Source: Phascolomyces articulosus (Eukaryota > Mucoromycota > Mucoromycetes > Mucorales > Lichtheimiaceae). From it: a stretch of 64,000 bases of DNA. Of the stretch, positions 30,012-43,956 are shown piece after piece. The stretch spans positions 806,001 through 870,000 of the forward strand of contig JAIXMP010000013.1 of NCBI GenBank assembly GCA_025677815.1, in the 5' to 3' direction. A program made the translations under genes and the position numbers. Each line of letters begins with the position of its first letter. Positions within the stretch are counted from its first letter, which is position 1. The notes under the pieces are model-generated. The model saw only the letters and a list, made by a program, of their open reading frames with translations. It was not told the origin of the DNA and did no database searches.

Positions 30012-30747
30012 AACCGTCGTTAAAAGACAAAAAAAAAGAAACGTTTACGTTTTGATGTGCAATTTCCTTTTTTTACCAGCTTTTTATTCGATCAAAAATG
30101 AACCGATTTGTACAACGCTTGACACATTTGTGTGACCTTATACTACGGCTAAATCATTCGGCGCTTCAACCGTCCAACGGGTCACAAAGGAAATGAGGAA
30201 CTTGTTATCCGTTCATTTTGCAGAATAGGTAGTAGTAGTAAGAGTATATACACATGTCTCAGGGATGATATATGAATAACCAGTAAGAACTTCTTATAAA
30301 TACTATGTCGAATGATTTATGTTTATTGTTATCTATGAAAATAGATACGCATAAACAATCTGTCAAAAAAAAAAAAGCATGATGAATAATCGTATCACTT
30401 TATTTTATCTCAAATAATCGATTACAATATATAATTATTTACAGATAATTCAGGTACAGGTTTTATTTTTTCATATAATTACGTATTAGAAATTTCTTAA
30501 ACTTGAGATTTAATCTACTATAGATTTCATCTTGGTCACTTCCCCACATAAATTAGATCCGAAAAACCGTCAATAAATCCACGGAATATAGTTACAATTA
30601 TCATATGCTTTTATTATTACATTGAAAATGAGATTGATTGTAGATCATGAGAATAATATATTGCTACACAAAATCTTCCTTTAACGTTTTTATTCCATCT
30701 TTTTTTTACCACGAAAAAAGAGCACCATGTTTTTTTTTCTTGAAAAA
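30012..30747. other. Intergenic region, 0.7 kb, upstream of phospholipase copy B
   Basis: This stretch holds the promoter side of copy B. It is A+T rich, with short poly-A and poly-T runs, and I see no gene or recognisable regulatory motif. Confidence 0.55.
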
Positions 30748-30963
30748 TCAAGTAGTACGTTTTAGTGGGTTACGTTCCATTTCTTTATAAAGCTTAGTCT
30801 CCTTTTCATGTCGCTCTTTTTCCCATCTACTTTTAAATTCCAAGCATTTCTTAAAAATGAAACCCCCCACAAAAAATATACTCAGGGCCATGGTAAATAC
30901 TCCCGTAAGAGGAACAAGCATTGATATAGAGTAAATCTCATTTTTATCCGGATTTTTTTCCAT
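30748..30963 (-). CDS. Possible small single-pass membrane protein (71 aa), hypothetical
   Basis: An uninterrupted frame of 71 codons starts at the ATG at 30963. An upstream in-frame ATG at 31038 would add 25 residues. The sequence has an acidic/polar N-terminus, one hydrophobic segment at about residues 15-37 (containing MLVPLTGVFTMALSIFFVGG), then a strongly charged tail rich in Lys, Glu and Arg. This composition differs from the Phe/Tyr/Ile-heavy spurious frames nearby, which is the only argument that it is real. I do not recognise the family. It could also be the last exon of a longer gene. Confidence 0.4.
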   Translation of the reverse strand: MEKNPDKNEIYSISMLVPLTGVFTMALSIFFVGGFIFKKCLEFKSRWEKERHEKETKLYKEMERNPLKRTT

Positions 30964-31663
30964 TAGGAATATTATTATATCCTTCTTCCCAATATTTCCA
31001 GACTTATATAATAAAACTATGCATGTGAATTCTAGCATAAGGTATTTATCACATGCATATTATAACTTGACAGCAGCAATGATATAATATCACCTTACAT
31101 ACTACATAACATCACATATAATGCATCATATACACACGCACATACATACTGATAAACACGCAATATACAAAGAAAAAAGTCATGGTATTAGATAATCATG
31201 GAAAAGGTTGTAAATTTGTTTTTTACATGTACAAGTAAGAATCAGTTTCTGTTATTAAAAATAAAGAAAGTTTACGCAAACAAAATTGATAATAAAAAAA
31301 GAAGAAAAAACTAGATCTTTTAAACGATTGTAATAAAAAAAGAAAATAGAAAGTGAATGGGTTGAGAAAGATTATTTAGAATAAATGAAAGGAAAAGCAA
31401 GTTGTAAATATGCAAAAGAAATGAAAAAGAAACATTACTATTTTTTTGAATATAATATAATAAATGTTGCTGCTGTTATTGTAGTGATCATGCAAATGAA
31501 CAAAGAAGGGTTATTGTAATGCAATGGTTGATAATGATGAATAGTACTTGATGAATGAAGCTGATGTCAAAGTACAATTAAAGCTGTAGTAGTAAAATAA
31601 TTGTGATGGGATAAAAATGAAATTTGTATAATATGAATTTGGTCAAATAATATTTCTTTTTTC
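30964..31663. other. Intergenic region, 0.7 kb, 3' side of chitin synthase
   Basis: A+T-rich sequence with A-runs lies downstream of the chitin synthase stop codon and probably holds its 3' UTR. No gene is visible. Confidence 0.55.
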
Positions 31664-34600
31664 TCACGACGTTGATCTTCTGGTTGTGTGTTCATCATCG
31701 TTATGATTATTATTATTGTTGTTATTATCGACATGGTCGCCTTCATCTTCTTCATCATCGTCATCGTGTGGAATCACTGTTGTACTAGCTTCGTCATCTT
31801 CCGATACTTCTTGTTGAACTGTTCTTCCCTGTTCCGTACTACTTTTGCTGACATCTTCACTATCCCCTTCTTTCGGAGGCAATTCGGGTGGGGGCGATTT
31901 GGGAGGATCGGAAGGTGGTGGTTTGGCTGATGTTTCCATGGATCGAATCACACTTGCCTCCCAATCTTCACTCTTTTCATCATCTTCCATATGGTATCGA
32001 GGCATAGGCAAGCGTGTATCGGGCAACACCAGAGGTTCAGGTGGATTATCCAAATAATCATCCATCCAACCATCATCTTCACTCTCACGATGAGAAAATG
32101 AAGAAAGTGGTAATATGGGAGGCAAGAAATTGCGAGGAGGAGAAGAAGGTCTGGAGGAAGAATATGGACTACTCAAAATGTTACTGTTGTTATTGTTGAG
32201 ATGTGGTGAAGGAAAGTAATTGAATCGTGTATTGTTATAATAACGTTGGGCTGCCAATCGACGTTGTCGTTCTTGTGCTTCACGTATCTTTCGTACTCGT
32301 TCATATTCACCCCATCTCTTCATAGTAATTTTGGAACTATCAAATTCACCTTCCTTGTCACCATGATTCTGTTCTTTACCGGATCCTTCGACTTTACGTG
32401 TTTCACCCCATGTAAAGTCATCAAAATGCCAATACGCATAGGTAGGTAGGACAAAATTCCAAATAGGTAAACTGAACAAGTAGATAAACATCCATCCAAC
32501 ATAGACTACCTTACGACTCGTCATAACAATCAAGACAGCAGGGAGACCCAAAATCAAGGCCAATAAAATCAACGAAACAATGGCAGGCTGTCCAAGAATA
32601 GCCAATATGATCAAGTACAAGGTAAATGAAATAGCAGCTGGTAAGGCTAATGTACCCACCAATTCCATAAAGACGACAAATTGCATTGAAAAACAAAAGG
32701 TACCACACAAATCAGATACCAATAATAATTCAAAGAGGTTGTGAATGGTAGAATTGATCCATCGACGACGTTGAGATAAGAGGACACGGAAAGAATCTGG
32801 CACAACAGTTTTACATACGGCTTGAGGGACAAATAACATTTTACGATTAGGAAATGTCCTGAGCATCAATGTTGATAGATATCGATCTTCGCCCAACAAT
32901 AAAAGATTCTTTTTGTGTAACGTGTCAACCACATTCTCAGAATAGTGTTCAATGATATCTGGATTGGCAAGAATGGGAACCCAATGACCATTGGCACCTT
33001 TGGGGGCTTTGATGCGATACATACAGAAACATCCAGGTAAACAGGTAACATTACCAAAAATGGATTCAAATGCTTTACTCTGGTGATGAGAGATATAATA
33101 TTCGAATACTAAAGATACAGTTGAGCTTTGATCAGCAAAAAAAAAAAAAAAAAAAAAAAAAAGTATGCAATGAGATGTGCTTTATTTCAATTCTTACCTT
33201 GAATCATTGATACCCAACTATCGGTTTTGTTACCAATTTTTGTTTCACCACATAATCCAGCAACTTCTTCATCATTGACCATACAACTAATCAATCTTGA
33301 CAATGCATCTGGGTATACTTTAGTATCGGCATCCACCATCAATACAATTTCATACTTGTCGGCACTGACACCCGTAATACGCCAAATATTGTTAAAGAAT
33401 TCATATTCAAGTATGGTCATACGTTCATCAAACATGACCTTTTGCAAGAACGACATTAAAATGACTTGAGAATCACGTTTACCACGATTGCCAGGTTTAC
33501 TATCATTGGCTTCTTCAGGTGTACCACATTTAGCAATGGTAATCATAGGTACACGTTGTTGTTGCGATGGATCCACAGTAGTATCATCATACTTGTAAAA
33601 CCCAGTATAAATCTTGGCCATATTATGACGTTTGGAACCATCAGCGATGGCAACATATGAGAATGGCTCGACTTCTTCGGGAGAGACCAAAAAGTTTTCC
33701 ATCATTGAAACACAAATATCAGGTGTAGATCGATCATTACCATGACCAGTGATCATACCATCCGCAATAACAAGAATCAATTTATGAGAGTTGGGATAGT
33801 CAGTGGTTGCAATGGAATCCAATGTTGTTCGTAATCCTTCTACACCTTCAGAATAACAAGTGACAAGACAGATCGTATGAGCTAGTTGAAATCCAAATGG
33901 CATGTAATCGGGTTTGGGTTGAGGGACTGCATAACGAGAAACTGGGAAAGGACATACGGCGACAGTGGTGTTAGTCATGCCTGATGAATCCGAAAGTGTG
34001 GATGGTCGTGAGGGTGGTGTCACATCACTCGGTCGACGTAACGAAGCATAACTTCCATTAGGATCTCCCAACACCATGGATTGTCCTAAATAACGCGAAC
34101 TAGGAGGGATATAATCATTGGAGGGTTAGTATGATTGTAAAGAATTTTTTTTTTAAAAAAAAAGGGATAAAGAAGCATATATTAGTGATATTTCAATAAA
34201 TATTCTTGAATATATGCGACTTGAAGCTTATATTATTTTTATAAACATATACATATTGGAACACATGTTTAGGGAGAAAAATATAAACTCATTTGTTTGA
34301 AAAGAAAGGGGAGAGTAGTAGTAGTTGTAGGTGTAGAAAGAAATGAGGGAGGGGAGAAGGGGGAGAGAGAGAGAAAAGGGGTGGGGGAGAGAAAAAAATT
34401 CTTAATATTTACCTGGGTGAATTTCTCCAAATAGTACTGACAGGTCGTTCTGGGTTACCGTTGAAGTGAGTTGTTCCCGGTTCTGGTTGTGTGAAACGAG
34501 AGACACGCGGCATGAGTGTTTTCCGTTTCGATTTTCCGACTGAATAATAAGGGTTCGAAACAGTAGAATAACGTGGTTTTTCCTGAGGTCGAATGACATC

Positions 34601-36758
34601 TGCAGGTCGATTGATTTCAGACGCCCAATTTTCAATTTCTTCGTCACGTTGCATTCGTTCTTTATAGGATCCTCCTTCTTTAAAGTTCCCTAAACGCCAA
34701 GATAAGAACCAACCAAATGCAACTGCTAAAACAAACTTGACTAGAATGACACCTAAAATAACAACCAACGATAGATAAAGAACAACATCGGAAGCAATAC
34801 ATCCGACACTTTTGGTATCAATTTCTCCTACTTTGAGAATATGCATTAAGCAAGTGGCTTCTTGACGCCATTGATTCCCTGGTTCTCGATGAGATGCAAT
34901 TACGCGTGTGAGATCTTGACCACTTAATGGCGGAGTTGCACCATGAAGGGCTTCTTCAATAAGACCTAAAGCAGGTACATTAAACTTGTCCAATGGAAGT
35001 GCTTGTAATAGATCGAGATTCAATACATGACTTTATGAAAAAAAAGTACAGAATGATAAGTCAATGGAAGGTTGGGGGGAGGAATACGAAATAAAGCAAA
35101 AAATAAGATTAGATTTGGAGTATTCTCACCTGTTATAAACTGCCAAATTGGTAGATGCTGCAATGTCTTCCCAGTCATAATAAACACGGCCTGCTTTATC
35201 ATAGCCACCATTGCCATTGGGTACACCATATTCTTGCATGGATTTAAAAGAATCTCGAGCTTTTTGAGATTTGTGACATCCAGTTTGATTGGTATACCCT
35301 GAACTACCAGGAATATTGCCTCCAGTTGTCTTCGGATCAAATAATTGGCATGGGAAATAAATACCATCATTGCTGGTGGAAGGAACTTTGGGTGTAATGA
35401 TATTGGTACAAAGACCTTCTTCATCACTTTGAAATAAAAATGAAGCATCTTTACCACCCGCATCAATGGGTGGATACACAGGATTGGTAGGTTCATCTGT
35501 CAAATCGGCAATCACTGGATGATCATTCCATGATGCTAGCATGTAGGCCCAACCATGAACAACGACATAGCCTTCATTGATTTGATCGATACGGAAACTC
35601 AAAGGTGGACGTGGACATACAGTTTGTGTAAATCCAAAGGTCAGAAAACCCACAAAGGCCATAATAGATAATACGACACCGACCAGACCAATTTTTTCTC
35701 GAAATGCATATTGAGCATTCTTGTCATGTTTACCTATAGAATAACGATGATAATGATAATAATAAAGGTTTCAGGTTAGAAAGGAGAAGTTGTAATTATT
35801 CTCTCTCTTACATACATTGTAATAATTATGTAGATGTATAATAATAACCAAAGGAGAGAGAGAAATACTAGTATTTGCGTGGTAGAAGTATGTATATTTG
35901 GGGGAGAATGAAGAGGAGTAGAGTACAAGAAAAAGAAATATGTAGTAAAGATGGCATATTTCATTGGGGGTGGGATCAAACATAGATGGATAATTGAAGT
36001 TTTTTTTTTTTTTTTTTTTACATTCATACCCACTCACTTTAGAAATAAGAAAGGGAGTAATGAATTTTGGATGGATTGGGGGGAGTAAGAGAGAGAGAGA
36101 GAGAGAGAGCAAGTAAAAAGTAAAATAATTGAATATAAGGGGTAGTATATATATAATTTGAGATATGAAAAAATTAGAATACTTTACCAAAAGCTTTAAG
36201 TAAAAATGAAGGAAAACAACATGTCACTGTATAACAATACATCTTCCAAATATCTGGGAAACGACTTGTCGCTTCATCATGCACAAGGATCCCTTGTGGA
36301 TGGTGATATTCAAGATCTTGTGCTTTTTCAAGAGAATGGCGCGCATCATGTTCTTTGGATATCAAATTTCGTCTTAATACGGAACGTCGTGTAGGACTGG
36401 ATCGATCTAATGCAGCTGGTGGTTGCTCTACTACGAGATCATGATGATGATGATGATTATTTAAATGGTTCGTATTATAGTTTGTATAATGATGAGAGGT
36501 GGCCGTGGTGGTGGATGTAGAATTGGTAGTTGTTTGTCGCATATAATTTTGTTGATGATCACATTCCATGGCTGCTGCGTGAAGTCTCGTATGATAATGT
36601 CGATGTCCAGGATTGACTCGTTCACGTTCTGGTCGTATCAAGGATGCCTGACGTCTCGGTGTCCTGCCGAGTGATGTCTGTCGAATCAGTCGTTGATTTC
36701 CCCCATCATAGTCTGTTAGGTCGTCATCAAGGTGAAATCGATTTGTAAACGTATCCAT
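31664..36758 (-). CDS. CHS3: Chitin synthase, division 2 (class IV-like)
   Basis: This integral plasma-membrane GT2 enzyme polymerises N-acetylglucosamine from UDP-GlcNAc into chitin. Five exons join in frame: 36758-36188, 35733-35130, 35030-34413, 34099-33198 and 33108-31664 (1379 aa). The first intron is long (454 nt). The N-terminus is a polar His/Asn-rich region, then one membrane helix, an extracytoplasmic segment with GWAYMLASW and several Cys, and a second helix pair. Catalytic motifs are [63 protein letters not shown] and QRRRWINST at about residue 1011. Several C-terminal helices follow and then the [14 protein letters not shown] signature near residue 1130. No myosin head is present, so class IV is more likely than V. 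The last 240 residues form a disordered Pro/Ser/Asp/Asn-rich tail. Confidence 0.95.
33137..33162. repeat. A26 run within a chitin synthase intron
   Basis: Twenty-six consecutive A on the + strand (T on the coding strand) lie in intron 33109-33197, forming much of the sequence before the 3' splice site. Confidence 0.9.
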
Positions 36759-37382
36759 ATTTGTATATTATTCTTTTTTTTATGTTGTTTTTTATATAAT
36801 GAAACGCAAGAAGGAAAAAAAAAACGAATAGTGAGTGTATTGATTCTTCTTGCAATCAAAAATAAATAGTGTAGTGTCTTTTTTTATGATGTATTGTGAT
36901 TGATTAACAATGTATTTTTAGTGAATATATCCCATGTAAAAAAAAAAAGAAAAAAAAAGGCCAAGTGTCCTGTTAACGGATTATTTACCTTTTTGTATTA
37001 TTGTATGCAATATATATAGCGATATATAGACGTAATAAATATATCAAAGGGGATTATTAATTGGTTGAGCTAATAAGTGTTTGGTGCTGTTGTTATACAA
37101 TGGGTGAATTATATTTGGAAGATGTTTGGTAAACCACACATAGACTGATAAATAATTATAATAAATAATAATAATAGAAATGAAACGACTAATTTGACAG
37201 ATCAACACTCAAAAAGACAAAAACAAGAAAAAAAAAAGAATTAAGAAAAAGAATAATAATAATAATAATAATAAAAAAGATGAGAGAAGAGAGAAGAAAA
37301 AGAAGAAGAAGAAAGAAAGAAGAAGATAAAAAAAGGAATAAGGTCTGTCTTTTTGAAAAAGAAGAGAGGTGAAGGAAGGGGA

Positions 37383-37417
<35 letters not shown>

Positions 37418-38925
37418 ATTTTGAGTATCTCAGTGTGTTATTATGTTTATATATTATAATAATTATAATAATAATATATAACAAGTGTACTATGTATGTT
37501 GTATTGTGCATAAGGGGGGAGAAGGTTATAATAATAAAGCTGATCTCGATCAATTCATTGACAAAGGAGGTCCATTATTATATAGCTTCTTAATATTTTT
37601 TTTTTGAGTGAACAATTGAAAGACATGGCAGTGGAACGCGTGATAATTTTATATCGACTTTAAATAACTTACTATACGTACAAACACACGTAATGACATG
37701 ATATTATGTCCTATGTATTTTTATTATAAGCTTTTTTTTTGTCATCGGATGTAAAGAATATCCATTATTATTATTATTATAAGGAGGTCAAGGTTGTATC
37801 CGATAATAGTGATATATAGAGTGTGAGTTTTTTTTATACAACATGGTGATAGATCGTATAATATTTATATATTTCTCAGGTTCTTTTTTGTCATTTGAAG
37901 ATCTATCTCGTGTTTCTATATTTATTTATCAAAAACGTCATTCTTTTGTATTAATTATTATCATTATTATAATTTTTAAGCCATGTTTTGAAACAGTCCA
38001 TGGATGATATCAATCAATTGAATAATCATTGGTTTGTATAAATTATCATATTTACTAAATAGATTTTTAGGCAAAAAAAAAAAAAAACGTCATAACAACA
38101 TGATATTGTATATGATAAATAATAATAAGAACAAAAAGGATCTGAATACGTATATATATCATGATGATTATGAAGATATACTATTATATGACTGAAGGGA
38201 AAACAAAAAGGAGAGAGTGAAAATTCGGAAATTGATGTTTCTCCTTTGAATTTTAAAATATCTTAGATTCTCTCTCCCCTTTTGTTTCCCAGGTTTTTTA
38301 CTACTTTTGTTCGTTCGTATCTAAATTTTTGGTATCTAAAGTTTTTTTTCCCTGGTTGATCAATCTTGTTTTTATTTTCTGTTAGTCTTTTTGATGTTTT
38401 TTTAATAAATATATATGCACTATTTATCTCCATGCCAAGGAAGAATAAAGAATATGATTTCGTTTTTAAAAATTATCATTATTATATATATATATATATT
38501 GTTGACATTTATCCAACACCCCACGCCTTAAAACAACAAAAAAAAAGAAATAAAAAGAAAACAAATAATAAATGGTAGGAGGGAAAAAGAAGAAAGATGG
38601 ATAGACAAAAGGGAAAAATTTATATGTATAAATATATATATATATAAGAGAGAAAGAGAGATTTTGTGTATGGGGATCATAAATAGTGTATGTATAATAA
38701 AAATAATAATATTTATATAAAAAAAGTGGACGATGGATTGGATAATAATAACAATATTTAGAATATAAAAAGGAGAAAAAAAGGAAACAAGTGTGGAAAA
38801 TATATAAAAAAAGGAAGAAGGTGTTGTGTGTGTGCGTGGATTTATGTCATTGATATTACTTTTTTTTTATCATTCTCTTTTAAGACCCTTTTTATTATAC
38901 ATTTAGTTATTATTATTATTTTTTT
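36759..38925. other. Intergenic region, 2.2 kb
   Basis: This is the upstream side of the chitin synthase gene and the downstream side of the Rab11 gene. It holds AAT/ATT trinucleotide runs (about 37254-37275 and 37386-37417), a GA-rich tract at about 37280-37380 and (TA)n runs. No gene is visible; the 70-codon frame at 38366-38578 is composition-driven. Confidence 0.6.
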
Positions 38926-40157
<1,232 letters not shown>

Positions 40158-41119
40158 CTAATCAAGGAAAACGAAAAGTAGAAAGAAGAAGCGGAACAAA
40201 AGTTGAGAGAGGTACAGACGGTTTTTTTTTTTTGAACTTATTTGTATGTGTTATGTGTGTGGCGAACACAGGGCGGAGCAGGGACCTGAAAAAAAAAAAG
40301 ACGATTGTGTATGGTGAATAGAATGAATATAGTTTAGCTTGTTTTATGTTGATGTATATATAATTTAAGTCTAAGCATTGTCTCACTTTGACCTCAATAT
40401 ACTATTATCAGCCTCTTTAACCCAGCCATTCATTTCCATCCACTTCCTTTTTACAACGAAATTGCTTGGTATTTCTTTTTTCATCATAAAAATAGTTGGT
40501 TTTTCTAAATGATATGCATGCACTTGTATGCTTTAGTATGCGTCATAAGATGATTATAATAATCAATACATGATCTACTCGAACGAGATAAAACAATGAA
40601 TTTATATTATCGATTGATCTGACTACTAAAACATTATATTTGTGGTTACCAAATAACATTTGGAAATAAAGCTCCATTCATAGTCATCTGTCACTGGACT
40701 TACATATTCAGTCCTGCCGTCGATTTTTGACGCTGAGCAAAAAAAAAAAAAAAAAAAAAAGAATCGATAGTCCACAAAATCTCTAATCTAAATAAGGAAT
40801 GACAATCTGAATCAATTTGCACGCTAACGATTTTGCGTTCTTATTTTTGCGCGTTTTATCTGGGCGCATTATCCATTACCAGGTAACATCCTTTCATATC
40901 ATTCACGTCAAGAATATCCATGACTTTATGCAAAAACTCGATAAAACGTTCAAATGATTAACATCTCCTAAGCATTTGTTTAAACCCCGTCAACTCAGCA
41001 TCAACTTATCCTAAACATATAGTAAATCTATTGTCGATTCGCCAACATATCTAAATCATATAGACATCTTTTTTTTTTATCTTTTGATTAAAACACGAAC
41101 ACCATTTTGATCTTTTATT

Positions 41120-42290
41120 ATTTCAGAAAAAAATAACCTTGATGTCCAAGAAATATTATAAGATCCTCGCGTAATGAATATTTTAATAAAAGAAGTTATT
41201 GGCGAGTTAATTGTTTTTTCAAATCAATCCACAGTTTTGTCTACTAAATTACACATAAAATCCATATAGGAGAACACGCAAAGTGCCTGTATATACTACC
41301 AAACCATACGAGTGGATCAAAGGAAAACGAGAGGGCACCTGTCATAGTAGAGATTTAGAGTGTAGTAGTCGATGCTGGTTTATTTTTAAAGGTTTATTAA
41401 ATATCACTAGCAAAATAAAGCGCTTAGCTAGGTACCTATATAACTATTTTTTTTTTATACCTCAGGATTTGAAGTTGTAAACCGAAGTTATATTGCAAAA
41501 GAATTTCATTCGAAGAAAGGGCGCGATCATCGCAGGATCCACAAACCCATTATCAATGTGTTGGTTTTGCTTCATTACCAATATTATTTAAAAGGAAAAA
41601 GGAAAATGAGTTATTGCGTTGCATTTGTTTAACACTTATTAATACCTGCTTCGATGAATCAGACTTTTATATTATCAGGTAAGATTAGATGGCATAGCCT
41701 CACATTTATATGTTATTTGCTAACAATGACCCAATCGTGTTTATTATAGTGGAGAGATAGCTAATACGTCTTCAAGTATGTGAATAAATGAAGATCATTC
41801 TATTTCTAGTAGTGCACCCTTGGCTCGCAAATTGCCAGGTCATAAAGTGGATGCATTAGTTATGTATCTTAATACTGAATTTGAATGCGCTGAGGCAGGG
41901 TTATCAGGAGGAGAAAATTCAACGAAATGGATTAAAGAGTCGATTCTTGAAGTACCAAAACTATTAAAAGATATGATACGGCACATTTAAAAGTTAAGTC
42001 CAACATTCACTGAAAAAACATGTTATGGTTACCTGGTTTCGTACTTGGTATGTTAAAAACACAATGGCACAAAAAGAGAAGAAGTGAAAAAGTGGATTGA
42101 TTCCATATTATCCACTACATTGTACATATTTTATATTGGTTCTACAAAATGGCTGTCAAGCTTTTGAATGTTCCATAGGGCGGTCTTACCTTAGGTCCTA
42201 TAGAGTATCCCTTTCAAATTGTCTTCTTCCTTGTTGATGATTACCTGGCAAATGAAAAGTTTAGTTAAAACAACATTAAAAGCATATAAC
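41120..42290 (+). pseudogene. Decayed protein-coding sequence of unidentified family
   Basis: Several stretches on the + strand read like protein but are separated by stops and frame changes. The best is at 41819-41983, where one frame gives LARKLPGHKVDALVMYLNTE and then an E/K-rich helix including STKWIKESILEVPKLLKDMI before a stop. Upstream, around 41140-41215, a frame gives DPRVMNILIKEVIGELIVFS. Downstream, near 42198-42260, another gives PIEYPFQIVFFLVDDYLANE. Composition here is less A+T-biased than in the flanks. The pieces recall a group of uncharacterised proteins common in mucoralean genomes, but this is from memory and weak. I see no intact start or splice set. Confidence 0.35.
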
Positions 42291-43935
42291 GCCAACGACT
42301 CGATTTGTATCCCAACGTTAAATGATTCAAATGATAAATCATTCATCTCACCATCAATATTATCACCAAAAATCAACTCGAAGAGTATCAAAGGAAACCA
42401 ACCAGAACCAGACGAAAATTATTAATGATATCACTCACCTGTATATTATTAATATTATCATTATCCCACTTGAATTCTTTTTTTCATCATACGTATCACA
42501 TACATTTTATTCATATATCAATATTTTTAATCACATCACATATATTTTATCCAATTACAGTCAATTCCCGTTTTTTTGCACTTTGACAATTCCACGTAGT
42601 ATGTTACATTGGGTAAGGTTTTGCAACATTTGAGAGTATAGCCATATAGTATGATTATTGATATCTTAACTGAAATTATACAATACCCATATTTAATTAC
42701 TACATTAAGGAAAAAGACTGAAAAGTAATCGTAAATAACAATGATGATCTAGAAAAACCAAAAATTATATAAGAAACCACGTCTTTTTATATAATTAGAG
42801 CTTCATATATCGAAAATTTAACTATAATATATACCTCAATAAATGAGGTAACGATCTGATACTGATTTTTGTTGCACATTTCGAGACTATTTTACCCTGC
42901 TAAACGGAAATTTGATCAGATGAGTGCTGCAGTTGTAAGTTTCAGTTTTCCTTATGTTTTTGTGACAATTCCAAAAAAAAAAAAGTGCTGCATTAGCGTA
43001 GAATCTGCATACAACGGGAGTGGAACAAGCAGGGATTGATTGTAATCCATTTTGAAACACACGCACATAGACAAAGCATATATATATCTTCATATTCACC
43101 CATACCTATGATCATTGTATGCTTTATACCTTTATGGATAAAATAATAATCATTATTTTTATGAGACCTTTAAAACCTCCAGACACACGAGAGAGAAAAA
43201 CGTTTACTGTTTGGTTAATGCATGCTAATGTTTTTGATTAGTCTTGTACCACAGACAGTCAAAAGATTCCCAAACCAAAATTTTGTAATTTCTTCAAAAT
43301 GTGATTTTAACGAACAGTCATGTATCTCTCTTTTTTCGAGATCATCCAAACCATTTTGTCGATTCTTTTTTGTTCATGGCAAATGACATTTTTACTATTT
43401 TCTTTTGGCTTGTCTTTACTAATAAGTACATCATTTCCACCATTAGTGATGATACCTCTTAATGCGAAGTCAGCTTTGTATCATGATTGTTCGTAACCGA
43501 AAGAGGACGAGGACTATATTATGATGTCGATGAGGAGCACAATGTAGATGGTAATTGCTGATTATATGTTTTAACAGTGGTACTGGTACCCAAACATTTG
43601 GTTCTATAAGTAGCAATGAATAGTACTACCCATCCAATGATAATAAGGAAATTCAAAGTGGTATAATTAAAAGAAAACGTTATACCGTTTCGTTTTAAAT
43701 TTGTTCAAATCTAAAAAAACACTATCGGAAAGTGGGCCAGACATATTGATTTACCATTATAAATCATTTTGTAATAACACTGAAGAAGATTCTTATATCA
43801 GGGGCCTATATATTGGATATTGATGAGAATGAACCTGGGAATGTACCACAAGTATAGAAAATAAAATAAAAATTACATACACTCGATATGATGGGCAGAT
43901 CTTATATATTCACATCCTGTGCTGACGTGATTATG

Positions 43936-43956
43936 TTTTTTTTTTAAAAAAAAAAA
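43936..43956. repeat. T10A11 palindromic tract
   Basis: A run of ten T is followed directly by eleven A. Identical architecture occurs at 17794, 17931, 18330, 34145 and 48422. Confidence 0.85.
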
